The translations under genes and the position numbers were made by a program. The notes beneath the pieces were generated by a model. That model was not told the DNA's origin. It saw only the letters and a list, made by a program, of their open reading frames with translations, and did not search any database. 64,000 nucleotides of DNA from Ascaphus truei. Taxonomy: Eukaryota > Chordata > Amphibia > Anura > Ascaphidae. Each line of letters starts with the position of its first letter. The first letter of the stretch is position 1. The DNA is taken from positions 40,761,221 through 40,825,220 of the forward strand of contig CM071568.1 in NCBI GenBank assembly GCA_036426205.1, read 5' to 3'. This document shows, one piece after another, positions 1-10,340 of the stretch.

Positions 1-550
1 ATCTGCTGCATTTCTCTTTTTAGTCTCCGGGACAGCAGCAGTAAGCCGGTTGTTGCATCCGTAGAATTGGGAATGATACATGGCAGCAGATGAAACAAAA
101 TCCAGTATCTGGACAACAGTTGTTTCAGATAGAGATCAGTGTGTGTGAGGCTATGCAATTTGGGTCACCTTTTATGCACCATATCCCCGACTCGATGGTA
201 CAGGTGTAAAAAGAGGGTGTAAACGTTAACGGTATGGTACATGATAAATACCGTGTATACAGTAACTGTGCTTCATTTCATTTATTTTCTAAAGCAGCAA
301 TGCCGAGAATAGTTATTTCAAATGATCTCAGCATGAGATACTGGAGATGTACAAGAAAAGACCCCGAATAATGCATATCCAAGCCTGGTCAACAAGCTCG
401 GGCGTCGAGGTCTCTCATAACTGTGTCTGCCATCATGCCCATGGAAAGACTAAACGTATAAAGAGGATTTGCCTGGTCAGAACAGAGCAAGTACTGTAAT
501 GTATACACCGTATAACTGTATATAATTGAAATGAGAATATTATTGTTTCT
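1..550. other. unassigned non-coding DNA
   Basis: I see no open frame with a recognisable domain, no repeat structure and no RNA gene here. Confidence 0.5.
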
Positions 551-650
551 ATTCCCTCCTTTTTCCCTCATCCCCTCTCCCTCCTTTCTCCTCATCCCCC
601 TCTCCCTCCTTTCTCCCTCATCCCCTCTCCCTCCTTCTTGTAATAATTGT
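551..650 (+). repeat. pyrimidine-rich tandem repeat, period about 25 bp
   Basis: About 3.5 imperfect copies of a C/T-only unit built on TCCCTCCTTT and CATCCCC. The open frame across it (531-860) is low-complexity and is not a gene. Confidence 0.8.
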
Positions 651-849
651 TTGGACAGTTATTTAGAAAAAACTGGGCTTTATCCATTGTCATATTTTAA
701 TTCAGTCGTGGGACAAAACTGTATGCACTCTAATAATCATCGTTCAGTTTATAGTACAACAGTTAGGAGGAAAAGCAGCTTGTGGATGAGATCAGCAATG
801 CAAATGATGAACGTTGTGCTACAACAGTTAAAGAGGTTCTGCAGCAGTA

Positions 850-1400
850 TCATAACCTGACAATGTCTGAGGCCAGCATCAGGAGAATGAGATGCAAATT
901 GGGCTGGAAGTACAGACGTGTCAAGTAAAGTCTTTTGCTGTAATATTGTATAATGCAATAGTGTTGTTGTTCAGGATGCACATGTGCGATTTTACAGTAC
1001 CAGTACAATTCTATCTTGTCTTTACAAAGTGTATGCAATGATAAGGGAGCCCAACAAGATTAAGAGAGTCGAGCAAGTGCAAGCTTGGATCGATAGTGGG
1101 GAAACTTTTCACAATGTCATATTTTTGGATGAGACGTCAGTGGCCCTAGAAAGATTTGCTACTTTTGCCATCTACAAAAAAAATTGTCTAGCCCTGAAGC
1201 CTCGTCCCAAGCACCCAGTCAAGGGCCATGTGTGGGGTGCTATCTCAAGACTTGGACCAGGGTCCATAATAATATTTGACGGTAAGTCGCAGTTTATCCA
1301 TTTTGGTAAGGTAATAGAATGTACCTTTTCTTCCAGGCGAGGGGAGCGCAGAGTGTTCACAGTATATGAAAAAAATAGAATAGAGAACGAAATAGTGTGA
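850..1400 (+). pseudogene. Tc1/IS630-type DDE transposase relic
   Basis: Two fragments are visible. Around 862-930 a short piece (SEASIRRMRCKLGWKYRR) resembles the end of the DNA-binding region of Tc1/IS630 transposases. After about 100 bp of unrelated sequence, 1036-1310 reads REPNKIKRVEQVQAWID, then FLDETSVALERF (first catalytic Asp and its context), then KPRPKHPVKGHVWGAISR, which is the strand after the first catalytic residue. The second and third acidic residues are missing. The 138-residue frame is far shorter than the roughly 340 residues of an intact enzyme, so this copy cannot transpose. The 3' end runs straight into one arm of the inverted repeat at 1325-1800. Assignment to the superfamily is firm; the family within it is not. 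Confidence 0.8.
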
Positions 1401-1800
1401 CCAGTGCGGTATAATAAATTTCTAGGTGAATATAATATCAATCCACTCACAGATTTCTTCTTGGAAATTTTGGAAACATACCACGCTATGGGAGTTTTCT
1501 TTATATGTCCTTGAGCTACACAAGAGGATCCATTACACTGTTACGAGAGAGATCATACTGATGATGTCCATTATACTGCTCCAAGAGAGATCACACTGAC
1601 ACCCATTCCTACCTTGGCTCCAGTTAGAGAGAGAGATTGAGTCTCTAACATGCTCTAAATCTAAGAATAAATCTGTGAGTGGATTGATATTATATTCACC
1701 TAGAAATTTATTATACCGCACTGGTCACACTATTTTGTTCTCTATTCTATTTTTTTCATACGCTGTGAACATTCTGCGCTCCCCTCACCTGGAAGAAAAG
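1325..1800. repeat. inverted repeat, arms 1331-1455 and 1670-1794
   Basis: Two arms of 125 bp, about 95% identical by eye, lie in opposite orientation around a 214-bp spacer. The spacer contains short imperfect repeats of GAGAGATCA. The left arm overlaps the end of the transposase frame. The structure could be a foldback element or two inverted copies of a short interspersed element. Confidence 0.85.
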
Positions 1801-2412
1801 TAGAGTCGTACAGACCTAGGTACGGTCTAACAGAGGGTTTTTCTAGAGCTGCTTTACATTTTTTTCACATGTATCACTTGCACTAATGATGGTGTTTTGA
1901 TTTTATGTATATTGTTCACTTGAGAAGGTTAATTGCATGTGTAAAAATGTGTTCACTTGAGTTCACTTTAAAACACTTTTTTGAGCACTTTATATCACTT
2001 TGCTACAGTAAGTGTGTATTATTCACCTTTATAATCTCCTGATATCCAGTTCATTGGAGCGCCTGATTACATTTACTTTTCTCCAATAGAATGTACCTTA
2101 AGAATGTACTGTATGCCATTATGTCCTTTGTTTCAGTATAGGAATCATAGATAAAAAGTTTTTTCAAGAAGAGATTATCGACTCCATAGCTGCTATGCTT
2201 GTTTGAAAAACTTCAGTTTGAAACTTTTTTTCTGTGCCATATTCTGGGTGTTGGGGGGGGGGGGGGTGGTACTCTAAACTGCAGTATGGTGCATGCACCC
2301 AGCTTTTAAAAACAACTTTAAAGTGTTCAGCATTTGGCATGCATCCAACAAACGTTAAAGGTAGACTGCCAGTCTGTGATGATCTGTATGAAATTTAACA
2401 CAAAGAGATCAG
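1801..2412. other. unassigned A/T-rich DNA with a poly-G run
   Basis: No coding signature. A run of about 13 G lies near 2254-2266. Confidence 0.4.
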
Positions 2413-2450
2413 TGTGTGTGTGTGTGTGTACACACACACACACACACTAA
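2413..2450. repeat. (TG)n-(CA)n palindromic microsatellite
   Basis: A (GT) run switches at a TAC to a (CA) run, so the tract is one perfect dinucleotide palindrome able to fold on itself. Confidence 0.9.
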
Positions 2451-2691
2451 CAGAATGTGAGGCAAAAATGTATGAAACATTTCAGTGTGAAATTGTATTA
2501 AAAGTGATAATATTATTCTACAGTATCTATCACATACAGTGGACTAGTATGCACTGTGTCAAACAAGCGTGAATTAGAAGAATTTTAAAAAGTGTAAAAA
2601 GTAATAAAAGGTACAGTAAGGTTGAAATATATTGATTTTCAACATCTGACATTATCCTCTTCATTATCTGGTTGGCTGTGTGCTGTGGATG

Positions 2692-3126
2692 TGTAAGGGT
2701 TCCAGTCCATGTTTTTGCTGGAAGCCGCCCTCACCTGGCTGCTGTGGACATGTTGATCACTGGCAGCCTGCTATATTGGCTGCACCTGTTCCCGGGCTTA
2801 AATAGCTGTCAGTGACTTTCAGCCCCTGCCTGAGCATTGTATGCATTTCTCTGTGTGCCTTGACCACTTGCATTCTGATTCCTGAGCCCTCCTTGTTCTT
2901 TTGGATTCCCTGTTTCCGACTTCAGCCTGTTACCTGACCACTGCTCCTGTGCCGCCTGTGTTGACCCGAGCCTGTACCTGGACTTGTGCCTTTGCCGCCT
3001 GCCTTGACCTCTGCCTGGATCATGACTACTCTAACAGGACTTTGTCCCCCGGCTCTGGTCGGTGATCTTATACCCCTACCTCAGCCCTGCGGGTCCGCTT
3101 CCTATTCAGAGACGAGCAACATTATA
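2692..3126 (+). repeat. 5' LTR of the 2692-5945 element
   Basis: Begins TGTAAGGG. The terminal CA has decayed to TA, judged from the 3' copy. Contains a TTAAATAG TATA-like site near 2800 and the CT-rich region typical of sushi-like LTRs. Confidence 0.85.
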
Positions 3127-5272
3127 TAATGCTCAGGCCAAACATGGACCTTGCTGAGGTAGGGAGGGTGCTGTCCCTCCGGGGACAACTCCTGGTGACT
3201 CCCTCAAATCACATTGTTGCATTGGAAGGGAAGATGGCACCATCTCTGCTATGCTTCAGTCCCTCTGTGGTCAAGTCTCTGCTTCAAGTCCTGCCCCTAA
3301 CCCCTTGGGGTACCCCTTTTGTTTTCTTGGGGGCCCCAAGATAAGATTGCATTCCAGGAGCCAAAAGATGAAGTCTCCACGGCTCCTGTTTCTATGTTAA
3401 GTTCACCGTTCCCTGTTTCCTCAGCAGTAAGTGCTGCAACTTTTGCTGGTTTTAAAGTCCTAGATTCAAAGGAAAGGTCCCCTTTCTTTGACTCCCCTGA
3501 AGTGTTTGGTATACCTATGACTAACTCTAAGACTCCTGCTTTAATGTCTGGTTTCTCTTTCTGCGATCCTCCTGCAGTGTTTGATACAATTATTACTGAA
3601 TCAAAGGATCCTGTTTCAAAGTCAAGTCCCCCTTTCTCTGACTCTCCTGCAGTACCTGCTTTAAACCTTGCTAGTTATGAAGCCCTAGATATAAAAGCAG
3701 GTTCCCCTTTCTCTGATTTCCCAGCAGTATTTGATATACCTATTGTTGATTCTGAGACTCCAACTTCAGAGCCAAGTATACCTATCACGTGACCTCCTGA
3801 CGATGCAATACGTGTGAAACGCGTAGAGGTCACGTGAGGCTGCTCCGTGGATCTCCAGAATTCCAAGTCGGCGTCTGTGAGAGTGAGGGTGTTCTCGCAG
3901 TGCAAGTGAGTAGGACCGGACCCATGTATATCATTGCACGTACTGTAGTTAACACCGGAGCTCTTCGGCTTCCTTCTTTATGTGTTTAAGGGCAATTGTT
4001 AGTCTAGCTAATTTATTGTCATTAGCTTTATTTTATTGTGTGTTGTGTTATGTTTATTATTTGTGGCATTGCCACTTAATGTTTTTTAACATTATATGTT
4101 ATACCCTAAGGGTTTTAATAAACGAAATAATCACTTAGTGCGCCTATTCTGCCTTTCTTTTTCTCGTCTGTGAGCTCCTTTAAGGGAGCTCACTCTTTCA
4201 GGGGGTGTGGAGTCCCTTTGGCAGATGGCAGCAAAAGGGCTAACATTACACATTGCAGTTTATTCCAAGACAGCACCAGCGCGGAGTAACAGCTTTCCTC
4301 CAAGTATACCTTTCACTGATTCCTCTGAAGTACCTGTTATAACCATCGATAACTCTAGGACTCATTTAAAAAAACAGTTTAAATATCACTGATTTTTCTG
4401 CCATGTCTAAGGTTCCTATTACTGACCCTAAGATTCCTACATCAAAAACTGGTTTTCCTCTCACTGGTCTCCCTTGTATAACCCTTCATGATTCTGAGAC
4501 CTACTCCAAGGACAAGTTTATGTCTTACTGACTTTCCTGCAGTACCTGTTTTAGGCCTTACTGATTCAAATGCTCCCGCTTTAAAGACGGCTTTATTGCT
4601 CAATGATTCCTGTGCACCGTCTGATGTACTCTTTGCTGATGTTGTGGCGCTCACTTCAGGGACAGACGCAGCCCTCTTAGATTTCCCTGCAGTACCTGAT
4701 GTGCCTGTTCCTGTTTCCTATGCACCGCTGTGAAGACGGGCATGCATCTTTCTGGTTGCCTTTTGGGGTCTGGTGATTCCTCTGCTGATTCTGTGGACCC
4801 CACTGCAGAGACGGGTTTCCTGTGCATTGATTTTCTTGATGTGTCTACAGGGGATTCCAGGGCTCCCGCGTCTGGGACAGGTTTGCTGCTAGCGGATTCC
4901 CTGGCATCTGGGCTGATGCTTTCCGATGCCCACCTGCACATGGGTACTGACCTACTGCTGTTGGCCAGTCCAAAGACGGAGAGCTGCTTCATCACCTCGA
5001 CTGTCGTGGATGGGTTGCAGTATGTGGCTGGACTGGACCTTGGTGGGAGGATATTGTCTGTGCCTTTCATTGGGTCCCCTCAATCTTTTCCCATGCTGTC
5101 CAGTGACCAGATTCAGCCAGTGGCAGAGAATTGTCGTGAACTTTTGCATGCTGGTCAGAGTGGTATAGTTGCTCCACCGGAATTTTTGCCTAATGATTCT
5201 GCCCAACCTGCTGTGCTTCTAACTCTCTGGAACTATTATGAAGCAATTTGCATTCTTCGTTCAGCTTTCTGA
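3127..5272 (+). pseudogene. degenerate Gag start plus 25-codon repeat array
   Basis: After the short Gag-like start, frames at 3319-3792, 4290-4392, 4488-4733 and 4730-5272 encode variants of one unit of about 25 residues. The theme is PFSDSPAVPxIPITDSxTPA, with proline, serine, threonine and small acidic positions. I count at least ten units between roughly 3380 and 4960. They are split by a 513-bp insertion (3789-4301) and by frameshifts. The last part (4960-5272) is less repetitive and ends near WNYYEAICILRSAF. No catalytic motif or zinc knuckle is visible. Because successive units keep the frame, the array was probably once translated. I do not recognise the protein; it could be an expanded linker of a former Gag. 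Confidence 0.6.
3789..4301 (+). mobile_element. 513-bp insertion beginning with the GAAACGCGT hairpin
   Basis: It interrupts the 25-codon array between two near-identical 17-bp repeats, CCAAGTATACCTATCAC (3772-3788) and CCAAGTATACCTTTCAC (4302-4318). These may be a target duplication or simply two array units. The 5' end is a hairpin: a perfect 12-bp stem (TCACGTGACCTC at 3785-3796 with GAGGTCACGTGA at 3826-3837) encloses a GAAACGCGTA loop. About 280 bp downstream come AATAAACGAAATAAT and a T-rich stretch. A second small inverted repeat (GAGCTCCTTTAAGGGAGCTC) lies near 4171-4190. No coding potential. Confidence 0.6.
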
Positions 5273-5497
5273 TGGGCTTATGCAGCCTGTGTCTGAGTCT
5301 GAGTCCCCAGCTTTGCTACCACTCTGCATGTCCAAGAATTCTGACTCGTATCGTTTGCTGGTACTCACGAAGAATCGGTCTGCCACAGGCCTGCTACCCG
5401 TCTAAGACATTACTGCAATAATTCCAGGTCGCCAAGATCTCAGTTCAAGCCAGGTCTTGATTGCCCGGAGATATCTCCTGAAGGGGGAGGGTGTTAC

Positions 5498-5945
5498 TGT
5501 AAGGGTTCCAGTCTAGGATTTGGCTAGAACCTGCCCTTACCTAGCTGCCATGGACACTTTAATCACTGGCAGTCTGCTATATTGGCTGCACCTGTTTCAG
5601 GGCTTAAATAGCTGTCAGTGACTTCCAGACCCTGCATGAGCATTGTATGCATTTCCCTGTGTACCTAGGCCCTTGTATTCTGAATCCTGAGCCTGCCCTT
5701 TTCCTGAGCCTTCCCTGTTCTTTTGGATTCCCTGTTGCCGACCTCAGCCTGGTACCTGACCACTGTTCCTGTGCCGCTTGCCTTGACCCCAGACTATACC
5801 CGGACTTGAACCTTTGCCACGTGCCTTGACCTCTGCCTGAATTACGACTACTCAAACAGGACTCTCCCCTGGCTCTGGTCGGTGATCTTATACCACTTCC
5901 TCAGTCCTGCGTGTCCGCTTCCTATTCAGAGACGAGCACGTTACA
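5498..5945 (+). repeat. 3' LTR of the 2692-5945 element
   Basis: Starts TGTAAGGG directly after the purine tract and ends TTACA before the GGATG duplication. 448 bp against 435 bp in the 5' copy. Confidence 0.9.
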
Positions 5946-6325
5946 GGATGTTGATTTTTCACGCTTTAATTTTTGGGGAAAAAAGTCGAAAATACTTAAG
6001 TATACATGTACTATACACAACTGCACATGCGCGCCGTGCACACATGCTCACATTCTCTAGTGCACATTTACTGTATCAGATCAAGCAATGTACAGTATTA
6101 TGGGCTATCTGTGTCATAGGGTACAAAAGTTAATAATATATTTTATATTATATTTACCTTCGTTAGAAGGCTTGCCAACCATGCTTATGCGCATGATATT
6201 CGGCCGGATGATATTCGGATAGGTAGCCATACTGAGCCATAGGAGGTAGAATCACGGTTAGACTGCTATTGATAATAGTCCGATAGAACCAGGTAACCAG
6301 ATGGACCTGTCAAGGTATAATCAGG

Positions 6326-7198
6326 TTGGACGATACATTTCTCCCTGAGGTAAGTGGCCTCTCACGCAGTGGCACTATTAACCCTCCTTAATTCGGGCAT
6401 CCCTTCTGATTGGTTCCTCTCCTTGGTGGTGTCAATCTCATAGAGTAATGCTGCTTAAGCAATGTCCATGGTGAATGAGCCAAAGAAGTGACCCCCCTTT
6501 TTTCTCCTCTAAACCGAACAGTATAAAGGTAACAGTCCGTGAATAGGGGGAGACGAGGATGAAATCACCAGGGTCACGTGAAGAAACAAACAGCCGGAAT
6601 AAGGCAATAACAAACCAACTGAGCTCAATATATGCACCGATCACCTGTTTTAGGTCAGTGATAACACCGTCAAGATGTCACAAAGTAGCGACCGAGAGCA
6701 GGGTAAAACACTTCAACCTGCCAGGCTCTGTGAGCAGTGTAGGAGTTTCAGGGGTTAACCGGCAATAATAACCAGGACTTAGCCTTTCAAGAATAGATAT
6801 TGCAAATAATCCTACGTGTTTCGTAGCGCAATGCTACTTCTTCAGTGAATAATATGCAATAAATTCAACCAAAGGCTAAATACCCATTGATTGGCTAACA
6901 AACAGCCATTCACATTCTAGCACAGCAAATAACAGCTGAACACATAATTACCTTAATTAGGTAAAACAAAATACATGGTTTTAATACACAAAACACTATA
7001 CTGTTTGGTTTAGAGGAGAAAAAAAGGGGGGGTCACTTCTTTGGCTCATTCACCATGGACTTTGCTTAAGCAGCATTACTGTATGAGATTGACACCACCA
7101 CAGATAGGAACCAATCAGAAGGGACGCCCGAATTAAAGAGGGTTAATAGTGCCACTGCGTGAGAGGCCACCTACCTGAGGGAGAACTGTATCGTCCAA
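6326..7198. repeat. 873-bp inverted-repeat element with a hairpin in its centre
   Basis: Arms 6326-6524 and 6997-7198 are about 200 bp each and close to 90% identical in opposite orientation, with outer ends TTGGACGATAC and GTATCGTCCAA. The centre (6525-6996) includes the minus-strand GAAACACGTAGG hairpin at 6811-6850. No transposase frame is present. Sequence just outside the right arm (7206-7400) ends in a GTGCGCTG plus T-rich stretch much like the end region of the 3789-4301 insertion. Probably a foldback-type or composite interspersed repeat. Confidence 0.75.
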
Positions 7199-7399
7199 GA
7201 GATATTGGGGAATACCATCGGAGGGTGCAGTGACGACCACTCGTTCCGGCGTGTGGTAACCCATATCTTAGTATATGGAATGCTTGTTTATACTTTTTTG
7301 ATGTACGCAGATTTATTACCCCTTAAATACAATTTTATATTTTGAACATACTTCACTATGTCCGTGGTGCGCTGTTTTTCTGTTGTTTTTCTTGTAGTT

Positions 7400-8451
7400 T
7401 AGGGGTGCTGAGCCACCCTAATATCTTAAGCTGCAGATGCTATTCACCAAAGGTCATGTATTACTGACACTAGTTAATTCAGTGTGGACTGTTTGAATGT
7501 GGGGTTTTGAATAATTATTCACATATTCACTGAATATTTTCTAGTCGCGCACTTTATTAGATTTTTATATATTTGTATTTTATAATCGGGTTGAGGCTAG
7601 TGTTCCTGATTATATTCAGATGGTCTCCCATTGTGAGATTGGGAAGTATGATTCAATCTGTTTGTCCCATTTCTTCTCCTTTTGAAGTTGCCATGATCAA
7701 ACATATTCGCAAAGGATGGGGCCAATACCCAAAAACCTCCTCTGATCCCTGGATGGGGGGTGATGCGAATGAAGCTATCATTAATTGACAAAGTATACCG
7801 TACAGAGTTCTTCTACCCAGCAGAGTCAGCTAAATCTCTGAAGTATTCATAATGGGCAATGATATAGCCATATATTTCTGATACGTGGCTTTCTTATCTG
7901 CTGCATCATTAATGGCTGAAAAAATCAAATACAGTATGCAAAGCTGCAATCGGGTCGCTTATAAGCAGTTGACATTGCACTCTGTCTCATCTCAAGCAAC
8001 AGTCGGCAGTGAGTGAACACAATGTATAATGTATAAGAACACACTGAACATTTAAGTTTTGTAAAAAAAAAAAAATGAAAACAACCAAATTTTGATAACG
8101 TCTTGAATGGTCAAGGCCATAAAACAATGAGGACTTGTAATGCATTGCTGTATCAGTCAGACACCTGTTTGTGACTTAAACTATTGCACGGATGCCAAGT
8201 CCAACATAGACTAACACTTTCACTTTGCCATCTGCCGGACAGGTGCCGAACTACAAACAAACAAATCAGAAATCTGTGTAGCATATCCCAGTATCCCTGT
8301 TAAATAAGGTGTGAACAACAACACAAGGGTTGTTTACAGCTAAACAGGCTGTATATTGATTATAAAATGATTGATGTCCGGAGTTACGTTGAGGAAAGCC
8401 GGAGATACAAAATGACTATATCTGTATTCAACAAGCTAAAACCACAAAACT
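7400..8451. other. unassigned DNA
   Basis: Short frames around 7573-7790 hint at a LINE endonuclease fragment but are too weak to call. An A-run lies near 8060-8073. Otherwise nothing is recognisable. Confidence 0.35.
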
Positions 8452-8700
8452 GCTGTGACCTAGAAAAGCAGTGGTTGTGGTTTCTAGTCCTGTTGGGTCT
8501 GACACCATTCCAGTCGTTAGGTTGGTGCCTTGGGTTTATTATGAACTCTATATAGTTGGTATGGAAATACTTTTGGAATGTGTGAGATGGGATTCCTTTA
8601 AATATACTTTGCGTTTCTCTCCGGTACCTAAATTAGGCATGTGTTCGTAATTTATTTGGAGGGACGTTTTGAGGGGACATATATACTGTACAACTGCCGA
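8452..8700 (+). repeat. dispersed repeat, copy 1 (copy 2 at 51690-51960)
   Basis: Shares blocks in the same order and orientation with 51690-51960: CCTGTTGGGTCTGACA, AAATATACTTTGC, a CTCTCCGGTA-type block and GGGACGTTTTGAGGG. The copies are diverged, so this is an old interspersed family I cannot name. Confidence 0.6.
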
Positions 8701-9521
8701 CTGCTAATAAAATGAGGCGTGCGTTGGATTTTGTCAAAATGATGCACAGAATTCCGGAAAATTATATTTGGCAGTTTCGCCCATCCCTAGGGACCAAGGA
8801 CACGCATGTGTGGTCTGTATGGAGACAACCAAACAGTTCCCACTTCCTGTCGTTTAGACCCATTTCTATACACTCAGCTGGGTTCATTAGTTGTCCTGCC
8901 TTCCTCCAGGCAGGGATTAACCACTGCCTGGCCAACACCCAACAGCTTTAGCTGTTGTAAACAGGCTTGCCCCTGATACACGTATATTGATCTACAATGA
9001 AATATAGGACCACATCAGCAATGGGGACCATGTTACCGTAATCCCTTAAATTCTTTGTTGTCTAATATGTTTCCTCTAGGCTACTGTTTAGTATTTATTT
9101 AGAAAAAATGTTAAGAAATTATAAATAAGAAGGTTGTTTTAAAAAAAACTTTGAAGACCATACGTGTTTCTTTATACGAAAGAATGATACCGCGGTATCA
9201 GCGTGTCCAAGCCACAATCAGATCAGCCACACAACTCTTCGCAATAGAGACAGATAGTTTCTTAGTGGATTCAAACATGATTAGTTGTGTTCTGCCACTG
9301 TCACACTGGGGACGTGAATTTCCAGGGGCTGTCTCTGCTTGTGGCAGCTGTGAGTTGGTACTGAGGCTTTATACTACTTCCCCAAGCTATTTTATATCAC
9401 TTAGTCACTTTATCACCACTCACATATCTGCATCTTGTGCGCTCCAATGTTCTTTTTCATACAGTACAAGTGTTTTAAGCTCCTGCCTACTTAGGTACGT
9501 TATATACTTTGGTATATTCCA
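8701..9521. other. unassigned DNA
   Basis: Frames at 8712-8951 and 9151-9552 contain no domain I recognise and are not flanked by exon signals. Confidence 0.35.
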
Positions 9522-9636
9522 AAATGAAAAAACAGTACTAGACGGTGCTTAAACATATAATAAGAGCAATTGTAACATCAGCTGCATATAGTGCTAATAA
9601 AATAAGACAAAACAATATCACTGTGAATGTGATATA

Positions 9637-10193
9637 GGTAGATAAGGGAATAAACCCCTAATGTGGTGCTTCAAATTGGTGTCGGTATTGAGGACTGTTT
9701 AATCCTCAGTGTAGCAGTGGTAGGGCAGATTTGCCAATGTTTGAAGTAATAGAGGAGAGCAGCGGAGTGTGTACCCCTAGATAGGAAATAATAACTTATT
9801 TTGGGCACAATAAGGCACAATCTGGATCGCCGTATAGGAAAAGTGATCTCTAACCTGACCGGAGTGCTTCTCCCATCCGGCGGTTCCTTCTGTGGCGGAT
9901 CACGTGTTCCCGGCGGGTCCTCGAGCAGGGAGTGCAGGGACTCGTGTAGCTGGCTCGTGTAGTGCCTGTTGGCTGTCCGTTCCAGAGGAGGAGGCCTCAC
10001 CGCTGCTCTCCTGGAGCGTGCATCCGTCCCAGAGCAGGTAGGTAAGAGGAGGGGAGAAACGAGGACATTGGAGCACAGCAAAAAGACAGGCTGGCGGCAG
10101 TGACTGCGTGCAAAAGCTTTATTCCGGCAACATTACCATTAAAAACAGGACAGGTTCTCTGACGCGTTTCGTCTAAGAGACTTTTTCAAAGAG
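9637..10193 (-). mobile_element. 557-bp insertion with 9-bp TSD TGTGATATA
   Basis: TGTGATATA occurs on both sides (9628-9636 and 10194-10202), and the uninterrupted right arm of the surrounding inverted repeat shows the empty site. Read on the minus strand, the insertion starts exactly with the hairpin CTCTTTGAAAAAGTCTC...GACGAAACGCGTCAGAG and then has AATAAAGC about 60 bp later. I see no terminal inverted repeats and no poly-A tail. An 8-9 bp duplication would suit a hAT-type element, but the missing TIRs argue against it. Confidence 0.7.
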
Positions 10194-10340
10194 TGTGATA
10201 TACAAGCAAAAAGTCCAACTCAATCCATATGTGCTTGATGTGATGGTATTCAGCATATGTAAGAAAAAAGAGAAAAGACAACATAATGTAATACTGTGTA
10301 GGGATGTGGTATATGTTTCCTTGTTGCAGTACATTCCAAT

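Larger units (their letters stand above)
2692..5945 (+). mobile_element. complete non-autonomous LTR retrotransposon with TSD GGATG
   Basis: Two related LTRs (2692-3126 and 5498-5945) start TGTAAGGGTTCCAG. The 3' LTR ends in TTACA. The 5-bp duplication GGATG lies directly outside at 2687-2691 and 5946-5950, so the boundaries are secure. A purine tract (GAAGGGGGAGGG, 5480-5491) sits just before the 3' LTR. The interior is 2.37 kb. It opens with a short frame (from 3144, MDLAEVGRVLSLRGQLL) that resembles the first residues of sushi-type chromovirus Gag, then changes to a diverged repeat array. There is no protease, RT or integrase, so movement would need another element's proteins. The LTR style matches the solo LTR at 57254 and the fragment ending at 51268. 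The two LTRs differ visibly, so the insertion is old. Confidence 0.9.

Noticed and set aside
531..860. 109-codon open frame
   Set aside because: Its first part is pyrimidine repeat (FLLIPLSLLSPSSPLPP) and the rest has no domain.
1280..1337. Intron in the transposase relic (GGTAAGT ... TTTTCTTCCAG)
   Set aside because: Good splice sites but only about 57 bp, and the acceptor belongs to the inverted-repeat arm, so chance is likelier.
2692..5945. Helitron or gene-capture element
   Set aside because: Clear LTRs, purine tract and a 5-bp TSD define an LTR retrotransposon.
7573..7791. Possible end of an L1 endonuclease (WGQYPKTSSDPWMGGDANEAI)
   Set aside because: The resemblance is a few residues across a frame change, with no SDH motif or RT downstream.
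9637..10193. hAT transposon, suggested by the 8-9 bp duplication
   Set aside because: No terminal inverted repeats are visible and no copy with transposase is present.
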